DNA of 64,000 nt from Castellaniella denitrificans (GTDB taxonomy: Bacteria; Pseudomonadota; Gammaproteobacteria; Burkholderiales; Burkholderiaceae_B): assembly GCF_027214045.1 (NCBI RefSeq), contig NZ_JAPWHE010000001.1, forward strand, positions 445,501 to 509,500. The letters run 5' to 3'. Position 1 is the first letter of the stretch. Every line of letters starts with the position of its first letter. The notes beneath the pieces were generated by a model. The model had not been told where the DNA came from. It did not search any database and saw only the letters and a program-made list of their open reading frames with translations. The translations under genes were made by a program, and so were the position numbers. Positions 18,345 through 27,377 of the stretch are shown here, piece by piece.

Positions 18345-20645
18345 TCAGTCCTCGGTCACGCTCTGGTAAATTTCTTCTTCTTGCGCGAAGTGCAGGCGCA
18401 GGATGGCGTCCAGCGCGTGCAGGCCGCGCTGCAGCTCGTGCAGCAGCGCCGTGTCCGCGGGCTGTGTTTTCAGGCGTGCGATGCCGGCGCTGAAAGACCG
18501 GTGCAGACGGAATATCTCTCGGTGGGCGTGACTCATCGCCGCCATCGGGTCGTCGCCGCCGAGCAGCCCGGCAATGGCCGGATACACGTCGCGGTCATCC
18601 GCGCTTTCGTGGGGCAGCAACTGTTCTTGCAAGATCGTGTCGAGCGCCATCAACGCCGGCAGGGCTTCATGGGGGCGCATCGAGGCGAGACGGCCGATGG
18701 CTGTGTCGAGATGATCGAGCACGGGCGCCAGCCGCTGGTGTTCGGCGCGCAGCCGCTCCACGTCCGCGGCCGCCAGGCGATGGCGCGCGGCCCGCAGGGG
18801 ACGGATGCGCAACACGCGCAGCGCATTGATGATCACCGCCACATCGATGGCTTCCTGTACCAGTGCGCCATAGAGCGGCGCCAGGAAGCCGAAGGCGGCG
18901 GCCAGCATGGCCAGCAACGAGAATCCCATGCCGGCGAATACGCTCTGCAGCGCGATGCGGCGCGCCTGGTGCGCGATGTGCAGCGCTTCGGCGAGCCGGT
19001 CGAGACGGTCCGCGAGCAGCACGATGCCGGCGGCTTCGGCCGACGCGGTGGCGCCGCGCGCGCCCATGGCCACGCCCACGGTTGCCGCCGCCAGGGCCGG
19101 CGCATCGTTCACGCCGTCGCCCACCATCACCGTGGGGCCGGACTCGCGGGCGGCCGTGATCGCGGCAAGCTTGTCCGCGGGCGTCTGCTCGGCCAGCACC
19201 TCGTCGATGTTCAGGCCGACGGCGATCGTCTCCGCAACCTCGCGCCGATCCCCGGTCAGCATCACGATGCGCCGGACTCCCGTCTTGCGCAACAGGCGCA
19301 GCGCCCTGGGCGCCTCTGTGCGCAATGCGTCGGCCATCAGCAACGTGCCCGCGTACCGCCCGTCCACGGCCACCAGGACGGCCGCCGTGCCCTCGACGGC
19401 GGTGCGGTCGAGCAGGTCGCGGACCGGCGCCGGCACCTCGGCCCCGCGTGTCACATAGTCGTACGTGCCGACCAAGAGACGTTGCCCGTCGAGGGTGCCG
19501 CTCACGCCTGCGCCCGGGATTTCGCTGACCTCGTCCGGCACGCCGAGGGGAATGGATCGCGCGCGTGCCGCGGCGACCACTGCGCCCGCGATGACATGGT
19601 GGGACATTTGTTCGAGCGAAGCCGTCAGTCGGAGCAGTTCCGTGTCGTCGATCCTGGCGGCCGCACCCGTCCTGTCGATGCGGATCAGCCTGGCCTGTCC
19701 GCCCGTCAGGGTTCCCGTCTTGTCGAAGAACAAATTGCGTGCCGACGCCAGCGCTTCCAGCGCGCCGCCGCCCTTGACGAGAATGCCGCGCTGCGCGCAG
19801 CGCGAAATGGCGGACACGACGGCGACCGGCACGGCGAGGATGAGGGGGCAGGGCGTGGCCACGACCACCACGGCCAACGCGCGCAAGGGATCGCCGCTGA
19901 ACAGCCAGGCGGCCCCGGACAGGCCCAGCGCGAGCGGGACGAACCACAGGGCATAACGGTCGGCGAGCCGCGCGGCCGGCGCCTTCGAGTGCTGCGCGGC
20001 CTCGACGAGCTTCACGATTCCGGAAAACGTGCTGTTTGCGGCGGTTGCCGTGGCCACCATTTCGAAGGCATCGCCGGCGTTCATACTGCCGCTGCGCACC
20101 GGGTCGCCGCCGCGGTATGTCACGGGCAGCGCTTCACCCGTGAGCGCCGACTCGTCCAAGACGGCGTGCTCCGTGATCGTCGTGCCGTCCGCGGCGATGA
20201 TTTCGCCGCGACGTATCAGCAAGCGATCCCCCGGAACGATCTCGTCCAACGGCACTTCCACCAGAGCGCCCTTGCGATAGCAGCGGGCGCTGCGCGGAGC
20301 GCGGCCCAGCAGGGCCGACATTTCGCGCCCCGCACGGCGCTCGGCGAAGCTTTCGAGCAATCGGCCGCTGGCCAGCATCGCGGCGATCACCGATGCGGTA
20401 AGCGCCTGTTGCATGAGCAGCGCGCCGGCGATCGATATCAATGCCAGCACGTCCACGCCGGCTTCGCGTCTGCGCAATGCGCCCCATGTCCTGTGCAGAA
20501 GGTCGATGAGGGCGGGAATGCCGCCGGCCATCCAGAGCCAGGATGCCGATTCAGGCGAACCCGCCAGCCAAAGGACTCCACCGCCCAGCAGCCCTGCGAG
20601 ACAGAAAAGAAAAACAATCAGGGCGGCGAGCCAGCTACGGTTCAT
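18345..20645 (-). CDS. P1B-type metal-transporting ATPase with C-terminal hemerythrin domain
   Basis: A 766-residue inner-membrane pump. It has about six to eight transmembrane segments, the actuator loop LTGE (168-171), the metal-site motif TPCPL (264-268), phosphorylation motif DKTGT (Asp308), the hinge GDGVNDAP and a QEAID motif in a late membrane helix. The last ~150 residues are a hemerythrin-like helical domain ([35 protein letters not shown]). TPC plus QExxD plus a hemerythrin tail is the signature of the P1B-5 subgroup, reported for Ni/Fe efflux (Nia type). There is no N-terminal metal-binding domain. Start uncertain: the Met at 20645 is used; one at 20714 overlaps the stop of the preceding gene by one base. 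Confidence 0.88.
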   Translation of the reverse strand: MNRSWLAALIVFLFCLAGLLGGGVLWLAGSPESASWLWMAGGIPALIDLLHRTWGALRRREAGVDVLALISIAGALLMQQALTASVIAAMLASGRLLESFAERRAGREMSALLGRAPRSARCYRKGALVEVPLDEIVPGDRLLIRRGEIIAADGTTITEHAVLDESALTGEALPVTYRGGDPVRSGSMNAGDAFEMVATATAANSTFSGIVKLVEAAQHSKAPAARLADRYALWFVPLALGLSGAAWLFSGDPLRALAVVVVATPCPLILAVPVAVVSAISRCAQRGILVKGGGALEALASARNLFFDKTGTLTGGQARLIRIDRTGAAARIDDTELLRLTASLEQMSHHVIAGAVVAAARARSIPLGVPDEVSEIPGAGVSGTLDGQRLLVGTYDYVTRGAEVPAPVRDLLDRTAVEGTAAVLVAVDGRYAGTLLMADALRTEAPRALRLLRKTGVRRIVMLTGDRREVAETIAVGLNIDEVLAEQTPADKLAAITAARESGPTVMVGDGVNDAPALAAATVGVAMGARGATASAEAAGIVLLADRLDRLAEALHIAHQARRIALQSVFAGMGFSLLAMLAAAFGFLAPLYGALVQEAIDVAVIINALRVLRIRPLRAARHRLAAADVERLRAEHQRLAPVLDHLDTAIGRLASMRPHEALPALMALDTILQEQLLPHESADDRDVYPAIAGLLGGDDPMAAMSHAHREIFRLHRSFSAGIARLKTQPADTALLHELQRGLHALDAILRLHFAQEEEIYQSVTED

Positions 20646-20713
20646 GGCACATGAGGCGTCAGGTCCGACGAGGCTTGAATGCGATGATCCGGCGTCCGCC
20701 TTGCCGGTGGGCA

Positions 20714-21256
20714 TCACTGCCGCTGGCGGGCATTTTCCAGGATGGCGAGCTGTTCGGCTGCGCGGTGCAGGCGACCGGCGCGGCCGGCGGCCAGTTCGTC
20801 CCGGGTCGTCATCAGATCGCCCACGCGCAGGGGTTCGTCGCGGGTCTGCCAGGCCCACAGCAGCACGTCCAGCGAGGCGCCGGAGAGCTGGTCGGCCAGT
20901 TGCTGGAAGGATGCCGGATCGACGGGCCGCAGGCGTGCGCGCGCCAGGATCGCGCGCACGACCATCCAGGTCAGGTAGGCCAGCAGCAGCGAGCCGAGCG
21001 TGACCAGTGCGCCCCAGAAGTAGGGGTTGTAGCGCTGCAGCAGGGCGGTGGCCTCCGCCCCCACGATACGGTTTCCGGCATAATCGATGCCGTTGCCGAA
21101 AGCCAGCAGCCGGTTCAGCGCGTCATACCAGATCAGGACGACCACCACGACCAGGGCGGCCGAAAGGATCCGCGATGTGGCGGTGAGTTTGAGCAGGGTC
21201 TTGCGCAGCAGCGCGTGGTCCCGACGGCTGGAGGATTCGTTTCGTTCTGGTTTCAT
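20714..21256 (-). CDS. Hypothetical inner-membrane protein, 180 aa
   Basis: The protein has two strong hydrophobic segments (about 31-48 and 80-103), a basic N-terminus and a helical cytoplasmic tail. I do not recognise a family. It lies directly upstream of the ATPase, and its TGA overlaps a possible ATPase start (TGATG). It is divergent from rpoN with a gap of only 34 bases, so the two promoters must overlap or lie inside the genes. Confidence 0.7.
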   Translation of the reverse strand: MKPERNESSSRRDHALLRKTLLKLTATSRILSAALVVVVVLIWYDALNRLLAFGNGIDYAGNRIVGAEATALLQRYNPYFWGALVTLGSLLLAYLTWMVVRAILARARLRPVDPASFQQLADQLSGASLDVLLWAWQTRDEPLRVGDLMTTRDELAAGRAGRLHRAAEQLAILENARQRQ

Positions 21257-21290
21257 GATCGTATTTTAGGGCCTGTCTCTCAGATTGAAT

Positions 21291-22643
21291 ATGCGCGCGC
21301 AACCCTCCCTGGATCTGGGCCAGCATCAGCATTTGACGCTGACGCCGCAGTTGCGTCAGGCGCTCGCCCTGCTGCAATGCTCGTCCCAGGAGCTGGACCA
21401 GGAGATCGCCCGGGCGTTGGCCGACAATCCGCTGCTCGAGACCGTCGAGCCGGAGCCCGAGTCGGCGGCCCAGGCCGAACGGCTGGACCGCCTGTGGTCG
21501 CAGCCCGCGCGCGCCGTCCTGCCCGATGATCTGCCGGAGCCCGGGCAGCCGCCCAGTCTGATCGAGCACCTGCTGCAGCAGTTGCACGCCACGCGCGCCA
21601 CCGAGCGCGACTGCCTGCTGGTGGTCCGGTTGATGGGAGAACTGGACGAGCGCGGCTACCTGGAATTCGATCCGTCCGCCTTGGCCGACGGATTGCCGCC
21701 CGATCTGGGAGTCGAGGACGATGAATGGCGCATGGCGCTGCGCTTGTTGCAGTCCTTCGACCCCCCCGGGGTGGGCGCGCGCGATCTGCCCGAATGCCTG
21801 AGGCTGCAACTCCGGGCGCGCGCCGACGAATGGCCGGAGGATGTGCTGGCCTGCGCCCGCCTGCTGACGGAGCGCCTGGAGGATTTGGGTGCGGGCCGCT
21901 GGGGGCGCCTGTGCGAGGCGCTGGGCTGCGACCGGGCGCTGCTGGACGCCGCCCACCGGGCGCTGCGGCGTTTGAACCCCCGGCCGGCGGGCGCCTGGCA
22001 GACCGATCCCATTCACTACGTGGTGCCCGATGTGCTGTTCCATCGGGCGGCGGACGGCTGGCGGGTGAGTCTCAATCCAGCCGTCGAACCCCGCGTGCGC
22101 CTGAGTCCCGAACTGGCTGACGGGCTGACGGGCCAGGATCTGTCGCCCGAACTGCGGGACCGGGTGCGCCAGGCGCGCAGCCTGATCCACAACCTGGATC
22201 AGCGCCGGCAGACGATCCTGCGGGTGGCGGAGTACATTGCGCGACACCAGCGGGCGTTCCTGGAATCCGGCGTCGCGGCGTTGCGGCCGCTCACCTTGCG
22301 TGAGGTCGCCCAGGCGCTGGAACTCCACGAATCGACGATTTCCCGCGCCACGCGCCTGAAGTACGCGCAGACCCCCTGGGGCGTGCATGAGCTGAAGTTC
22401 TTCTTCGGCACGGTGGTGCAGACCCGCTCGGGCGAGGAGACTTCGGCCCTGGCCGTGCAGGCGCTGATGCGCGCGATGCTCGAATCGGAACCGGCCGGCA
22501 AGCCGCTGTCCGACATGCGGCTGGCGCAACTGCTGGCCGACCGGAACGTGGTGATCGCCCGGCGGACCGTGGCCAAGTACCGCGAGGCCATGGGCGTGCC
22601 GCCGGCCAGCATGCGCAAGGCGCGCGGACCCGCTGGCGCCTGA
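21291..22643 (+). CDS. rpoN: RNA polymerase sigma-54 factor
   Basis: A 450-residue sigma-54. Region I (QHLTLTPQLRQALALLQ) is Gln/Leu-rich and binds activators and the -12 element; region II is a short acidic stretch (about 50-75); the core-binding domain follows. The C-terminus holds a helix-turn-helix (LREVAQALELHESTISRATR) and the RpoN box ARRTVAKYRE that reads the -24 element. I use the ATG at 21291; an in-frame TTG lies 6 bases earlier. It is shorter than typical sigma-54 (about 475-500). Its neighbours are unusual: lptB and hpf/ptsN, the common partners, are absent, and membrane/GTPase genes follow. Confidence 0.95.
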   Translation: MRAQPSLDLGQHQHLTLTPQLRQALALLQCSSQELDQEIARALADNPLLETVEPEPESAAQAERLDRLWSQPARAVLPDDLPEPGQPPSLIEHLLQQLHATRATERDCLLVVRLMGELDERGYLEFDPSALADGLPPDLGVEDDEWRMALRLLQSFDPPGVGARDLPECLRLQLRARADEWPEDVLACARLLTERLEDLGAGRWGRLCEALGCDRALLDAAHRALRRLNPRPAGAWQTDPIHYVVPDVLFHRAADGWRVSLNPAVEPRVRLSPELADGLTGQDLSPELRDRVRQARSLIHNLDQRRQTILRVAEYIARHQRAFLESGVAALRPLTLREVAQALELHESTISRATRLKYAQTPWGVHELKFFFGTVVQTRSGEETSALAVQALMRAMLESEPAGKPLSDMRLAQLLADRNVVIARRTVAKYREAMGVPPASMRKARGPAGA

Positions 22644-22703
22644 GGGCCGCGCCCGATTCAGGTAAAACTCGGTATCATCCTGTTTTCAATCGCCCGTTTC
22701 CCT

Positions 22704-24098
22704 ATGCGGAATCGTCCGCCTTCCTCCGCAAGCCAAGCCGCCGCTCCTCTGCTCCAGTACTGGCAGGCCGAGGCCGTGCGCCTGCGGGAAGCGCACTGGG
22801 GACCGCTGGAGGATCGTGCCGCCTGCCAGGCCGCCTTGCGCGGGCCGGCGGATCTCCAGCGCCGGATCCTTGCGCGGGCCGCCTGGTTGGCCGAACACGG
22901 CGATCTGCATGAACGCCTGATTCAATGGTCCGTCGGCGCCCGCTGGGCACTGGCCGTCCTGTGGCTGTGCGCCTGCCTGGCGGGCATCGGCACGGCAGCC
23001 GCCGTCCTGGGGGCGGTCGAGGTCAATCTGGCGCTGGCCCTGCTCGGGCTGCTGGGCCTGCATGCGCTCACTTTCATGATCTGGCTGGCCGGCTGGTTGC
23101 CGGGCCTGCCCGATGCGACCGCCTTGTCGCGGTTGTGGCTTTGGCTGACGCGACGCCTGGTCCGGGGGCCGGACGCCGCTCTGGCGGCACAGGCTTTTCT
23201 GTCCCTGCTGGGACGGGCGCGGGCCTGGAAGTCCGCGATCGGGCTGATCAGCCACGGGGCCTGGACAGCCGCCTTCCTGGGGGCGGTGCCCACGCTGGTC
23301 CTGTTGCTGAGTACGCGTCGCTATACTTTTCATTGGGAAACCACCCTGCTTTCTCCGGAAGCCTTCGTCGGCGCGACCCGGGTGCTGGGTTTCCTGCCGG
23401 GACTGCTGGGCTTTCCCGCGCCGGACGATGCGCAGATCGCCGCCAGCCTGGGTCCCAGGCCGCTGGCGGCCGGCGTCCAGGCCGACTGGTCGCTGTGGCT
23501 GATCGGCTGCGTCGTCGCCTGGGGACTGCTGCCACGGCTGCTGGCGCTGTCGGCCTGCGTCCTGCACTTGCGACGCCGGCTGGGCGGGTTGGCTGTCGAC
23601 CCGGGCCTGCCGGGCTGGCTGGATCTGCGCGAACGTCTGCTGCCCACGCATGCCTCGCTGGGCATCGACCGGCCCGCGCCGGCGTCCGAAGGGCTGGCCG
23701 ATCCCGTTGCGCCTGCCGCGTCCGCCGGCGGCCGGGCGGCGGTGCTGGCCTACGAACTGGGGCCTGGTCTGGCCTGGCCGCCGGATGGGTTGCCGGCCGG
23801 CGTGGCGGATCTGGGGCGCTGCGACAGTCGCGAGGACCGCGCCCGCATCCGCACGCTGCTGGACGACCCTCCCGCGCATCTGCTGTTCGTCTGTGACGCG
23901 CGCCTGACCCCGGATCGGGGCGCCGCCGCCTGGCTGGACGAACTGCGTCGCGCCTGCCCGGACCTGAGCGCCCTGTGCCTCGGGGGGACGCCGCCGCGAG
24001 TGCGGGCCTGGCAGGACATTCTTTCGCAACACGCCGTTTCCAGTATCCCCAGCCTGAGCGGCTGGCTCGAACACATCGGAAAGCTCCGACATGACTGA
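22704..24098 (+). CDS. DUF2868 family membrane protein
   Basis: A 464-residue inner-membrane protein with about four to five membrane helices (about 78-100, 105-130, 178-205, 260-290) and a soluble C-terminal half with GTPase-like or Rossmann-like hydrophobic strands but no clear nucleotide motif. It fits the DUF2868 family, which is typically found just upstream of a DUF3482 GTPase. Here the two overlap by 8 bases, so they are almost certainly cotranscribed and probably interact at the membrane. No biochemical function is known to me. Confidence 0.83.
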   Translation: MRNRPPSSASQAAAPLLQYWQAEAVRLREAHWGPLEDRAACQAALRGPADLQRRILARAAWLAEHGDLHERLIQWSVGARWALAVLWLCACLAGIGTAAAVLGAVEVNLALALLGLLGLHALTFMIWLAGWLPGLPDATALSRLWLWLTRRLVRGPDAALAAQAFLSLLGRARAWKSAIGLISHGAWTAAFLGAVPTLVLLLSTRRYTFHWETTLLSPEAFVGATRVLGFLPGLLGFPAPDDAQIAASLGPRPLAAGVQADWSLWLIGCVVAWGLLPRLLALSACVLHLRRRLGGLAVDPGLPGWLDLRERLLPTHASLGIDRPAPASEGLADPVAPAASAGGRAAVLAYELGPGLAWPPDGLPAGVADLGRCDSREDRARIRTLLDDPPAHLLFVCDARLTPDRGAAAWLDELRRACPDLSALCLGGTPPRVRAWQDILSQHAVSSIPSLSGWLEHIGKLRHD

Positions 24099-25596
24099 CG
24101 TTTCGAACCCCATCGACCTGGCGGTCGTCGGCCACACCAATACCGGCAAGACCTCGCTGCTGCGCACGCTGTTGCGCGACGAGTCCTTCGGCGAGGTCGC
24201 GGACCGTCCCGGCACCACCCGCCACGTCGAAAGCGCCCAGCTGCTGACCGAGACCGGCCAGGCCATCCTGATCCTGCGCGATACGCCGGGCCTGGAGGAC
24301 GCCATGGGCGTCCTGGACTATCTGGACCGGCTGTGCCCGCCCCATGAAAGACATGACGGCCCGGAACGCATCCGCGCGCTGCTCGACAGTCCCGAGTCCG
24401 CAGGCCGCTTCGAGCAGGAATGCCGGGTTCTGGCCACGGTGCTGGAGACCGACGCCGCCCTGTATGTCATCGATACCCGGGATCCGGTCCTGCCCAAGCA
24501 CCGCGACGAACTGATGCTGCTGGCCGCTTGCGGCCGGCCCATCCTGCCGGTGCTGAACTTCACCCGCTCGGCGCAGTCGGATACGGCAGCCTGGCGCGAC
24601 GCGCTGGCCAGGCTGGGACTGCATGCCACGGTGGACTTCGATACCGTGGCGCCCGCGCTGGATGGCGAGGGGCAGTTGCTGGACCGCCTGGCGCTGATGC
24701 TGGACCATCACGCGGCCGCCTTGCAGACCCTGCGCACCGACCTGGGCCAGCAGCGCTTGCGCCGGCTGCAGGACGCCACGCGCCTGATTGCCGAATTGCT
24801 GGTGGACGCGGCCGCGTTGCGGCTGCCCTGCTCCCAGGAACCGACCGACATGGCCGCCATTACCCTGGGGCTGCGCAAGCGCACCCGCGACCGGGAACAG
24901 GATTGCGTGCACGCGTTGCTGAAGCGCTACCGCTTCAGCAAGACGACGTTTCCCCACCACCCGCTGCCGCTGGAGGGCGAACGCTGGGGCATGGATCTGT
25001 TCAATCCCCAGGCGTTGCGCACGTTCGGCATTCAGATCGGCAAGGGCATGGCCACCGGCGCTATGGCGGGCGCCACCATCGATGTGCTGACCGGAGGTCT
25101 CAGCCTAGGCGCGGCCGCGCTGTTGGGGGCCGCCATCGGGGGCGCCTGGCAGGGCGCCAGCCAGTGGGGCAAGCGCCTGGTGGGGCGGTTGGCGGGCAAT
25201 ACGGAAATGACGGTGGACGATCCCGTGCTGCACCTGCTGGGGTTGCGCCAGCTGGCGCTGGTGCGGGCGCTGGAATGCCGGGGCCATGCCGCGATGCGGC
25301 CCATCGATGGCGATGTGCTGGCGCGGATGGCGCCGCCCGAGCCCGTCGAGCCGGAGTCGGCGTCGGATGCCGGTGCGCGGGACTTGCCCGAAGGCGAGGA
25401 CGCGGAGGCGGCGCCCGAACCCGCGCCCGAACCCGCGCCCGAACCCTTGCGGCGGTTGCCGCCCGACGTGCAGCGCATGCTGGATGAGGCGCGGGGACAT
25501 CCGGAATGGTCCTCGATCGGCGAGGATCCCGCGCCCGACACCCGGCGCGAGGCCCTGGTCGGCGCCATGGCCCGGGCGTTGTTCGCTGCGCTGTAG
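24091..25596 (+). CDS. DUF3482 GTPase
   Basis: A 501-residue GTP-binding protein. G1 is GHTNTGKTS (14-22), G2 is probably the TT of RPGTTRH, G3 is DTPG near 71 and G4 is probably LNFTRS near 155 (a weak NKxD). After the G domain comes a helical DUF3482 region with a glycine zipper (GIQIGKGMATGAMAGATID, then GGLSLGAAALLGAAIGGA, about 312-355), which resembles the membrane-inserting segments of dynamin-like and YcjF/DUF697 proteins. A low-complexity Ala-Pro-Glu-Pro repeat lies near 440. It overlaps the DUF2868 gene by 8 bases. A role in envelope stress or membrane organisation is speculation. Confidence 0.85.
   Translation: MTDVSNPIDLAVVGHTNTGKTSLLRTLLRDESFGEVADRPGTTRHVESAQLLTETGQAILILRDTPGLEDAMGVLDYLDRLCPPHERHDGPERIRALLDSPESAGRFEQECRVLATVLETDAALYVIDTRDPVLPKHRDELMLLAACGRPILPVLNFTRSAQSDTAAWRDALARLGLHATVDFDTVAPALDGEGQLLDRLALMLDHHAAALQTLRTDLGQQRLRRLQDATRLIAELLVDAAALRLPCSQEPTDMAAITLGLRKRTRDREQDCVHALLKRYRFSKTTFPHHPLPLEGERWGMDLFNPQALRTFGIQIGKGMATGAMAGATIDVLTGGLSLGAAALLGAAIGGAWQGASQWGKRLVGRLAGNTEMTVDDPVLHLLGLRQLALVRALECRGHAAMRPIDGDVLARMAPPEPVEPESASDAGARDLPEGEDAEAAPEPAPEPAPEPLRRLPPDVQRMLDEARGHPEWSSIGEDPAPDTRREALVGAMARALFAAL
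25411..25446 (+). repeat. Tandem 12-bp repeat, three exact copies
   Basis: GCGCCCGAACCC occurs three times head to tail inside the DUF3482 gene and encodes APEP repeated. Copy-number change would stay in frame. Confidence 0.9.
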
Positions 25597-25618
25597 CCGT
25601 CCTGACCCGGGTCGCGGT

Positions 25619-26560
25619 TTACCAGCCGCCGGACGCGCCTCCGCCGCCCCCCCGGCCGCCCCCTCCGCCGCCCGAGGATCCTCCGCCCCCTCCGCCGAAG
25701 CCACCTCCGCCTCCGCCGCCGAAACCTCCACCAAAGCCGCCGCCTCCTCCGCCTCCCCGGCCACCCCCACGGCCTCCGCGGCCGCGCGCGAGCTTTTCGG
25801 GGATGCCCAGCACCCGGCCCAGGATGCCCAGCGCCAGCCCGGCCAGCGCGCCCAGTCCGGCCCACAGCAGGCTCTCGGTCAACACGAACACGAAGCCGCC
25901 CATCAGCAGGGCGCCGATGGGCGGCGTCATCACCAGGGCGAAGAACGTCAGGGGCAGGAACATCACGCGTTCGTCGAGCCCGTCGCCTTCGTCCGGGGGG
26001 GCGGGCGGCGGCAGGGGTTCGCCCGCGATCAGGCCCGACAGGGCCGAGACCCCGGCCTCCACCCCGCCGTAGACGTCGTCTTGCGCAAAGCGCGGCGTGA
26101 TCCTTTCGCGGATGATCCGCCCGGCGTCCACGTCCGTGACGGCACCCTCGAGCCCGTAGCCGACGTCGATGCGCAGGCGGCGGTCGCGCACGGCCACCAG
26201 CAGCAGAACCCCGTCGTCGATCCCTTTGCGCCCCACGCCCCATTGATCGAAGACCCGGCGCGCGAACTGCTCGATGGCCTCGCCGCCGGTGGTGGGTACC
26301 AGCAGCACGAAGAGTTGCGAGCCGTGCGTTTTTTCCAGAGCCCGGACCTGCCCAGTCAGTGTTCCGATCTGTTCCGGCGTCAGGACGCCGGCCAGGTCCA
26401 TCACCGGCCCCGTCCAGGCCGGGACGGCGACGGTGGCGCCCGCGTCCGGCGCGGGGGCGGGCGTGGCGGCATGGGCCTGGGCGCCGGCGGGCGGCATGCC
26501 CGCGCCGATGATCAGGCCGAGCGCCAGCATGCCGTTGGCCAGCATGCGGCGCGGGCTCAT
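25619..26560 (-). CDS. TPM-domain protein with glycine-rich tail (YgcG family)
   Basis: A 313-residue envelope protein: signal peptide (about 1-28), a TPM domain (about 50-175; VMDLAGVLTPEQI, QLFVLLVPTTGGE, VGRKGIDDGVLLLVA, IDVGYGLEGAVTD), two membrane helices (about 205-250) and a tail of about 55 residues that is almost all glycine with Phe, Ser and Arg. TPM proteins of this type are usually paired with LemA, as here: the ATG overlaps the lemA stop by 4 bases (ATGA). The biochemical role is unclear; members are linked to photosystem repair in plants and envelope function in bacteria. Confidence 0.88.
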   Translation of the reverse strand: MSPRRMLANGMLALGLIIGAGMPPAGAQAHAATPAPAPDAGATVAVPAWTGPVMDLAGVLTPEQIGTLTGQVRALEKTHGSQLFVLLVPTTGGEAIEQFARRVFDQWGVGRKGIDDGVLLLVAVRDRRLRIDVGYGLEGAVTDVDAGRIIRERITPRFAQDDVYGGVEAGVSALSGLIAGEPLPPPAPPDEGDGLDERVMFLPLTFFALVMTPPIGALLMGGFVFVLTESLLWAGLGALAGLALGILGRVLGIPEKLARGRGGRGGGRGGGGGGGFGGGFGGGGGGGFGGGGGGSSGGGGGGRGGGGGASGGW

Positions 26561-27171
26561 TGGGTCCGCTCCGGGGGCAGGTCGAATTTCACCTCGGGGT
26601 CGCGTGTGACGGTGTCGGCCTTGTCCAGGCCGTACTGGGCCTTGGGCTGATAGCCGAACATCCGGGCCGTGATCAGGGTGGGGAACTGGCGGATCGTCAG
26701 GTTGTAGGCCTGCACCGCTCCGACGTAGCGTTCGCGCGCCACCGAGATGCGGTTTTCCGTGCCTTCGAGCTGCGTCATCAGGTCGCGGAACAGGCCGTCG
26801 CTCTTGAGCTGCGGATAGTTCTCCGAGACCGCCAGCAGGCGCGAAAGGCTGGAGGACAGCGCGCCTTGCGCCTGTTCGAAGCGGGCTATCAGGGCCGGAT
26901 CGTCGAGGTCGTCGGCGCTGACGCGGATCTGGCCGACCCGGGCGCGCGCTTCCGTGACCTGTCGCAGCACAGTGCGCTCGTTGACCATGTAGGCGTTGAC
27001 CGAGGACACCAGCTTGGGCACCAGGTCGGCGCGGCGCTCGTACTGGTTCAGGACCTGGGACCAGGCCGCCTTGACCTGCTCGTCCTGGCGCTGGATCTCG
27101 TTGTAGCCGCAGCCCGAGAGCAGCAGCGTCAGGGCTGCCAGCGCAGCCAGGTGCAGATAACGTCGTAACAT
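26557..27171 (-). CDS. lemA: LemA family lipoprotein
   Basis: A 204-residue protein with a lipobox LLSGC (Cys21) after a short signal, so probably a lipoprotein instead of the usual transmembrane-anchored form. The LemA helical domain is complete (AAWSQVLNQYERRADLVPKL, VTEARARVGQ, ENRISVARERYVGAVQAYN, IRQFPT). It is cotranscribed with the TPM gene and divergent from rhlE. Confidence 0.92.
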   Translation of the reverse strand: MLRRYLHLAALAALTLLLSGCGYNEIQRQDEQVKAAWSQVLNQYERRADLVPKLVSSVNAYMVNERTVLRQVTEARARVGQIRVSADDLDDPALIARFEQAQGALSSSLSRLLAVSENYPQLKSDGLFRDLMTQLEGTENRISVARERYVGAVQAYNLTIRQFPTLITARMFGYQPKAQYGLDKADTVTRDPEVKFDLPPERTQ

Positions 27172-27214
27172 CCGGGGCTCCCGTGGAACGCCCCGCGCGG
27201 GGCGGAAGTCACGT

Positions 27215-27377
27215 TATAATAACTGGCTTCGCGCGGCCTACCAGTCGCCGTGCGACTTCTTTTGGCCCCCGGCGGGTATTTGCGTCGTCGGCGGCATCCC
27301 TTCCTGACATTCTTCATACGTCGGCCTCGATTGGTATCACTCGGCTCGAGCGATAGGCGGTCGCTGGAGTCATTTTC
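27215..27377 (+). promoter_or_regulatory. rhlE promoter -10 and long 5' leader
   Basis: A perfect -10 hexamer TATAAT lies at 27215-27220, downstream of the 14-base palindrome GCCCCGCGCGGGGC (27190-27203); no good -35 is visible. If transcription starts about 7 bases after it, rhlE carries a leader of about 150 bases. No ORF of note lies in it. Confidence 0.45.

Noticed and set aside
25620-25790. CCGCC-rich repeats resembling a repeat array
   Set aside because: They encode the glycine tail of the TPM protein; no regular spacer-repeat structure as in CRISPR.
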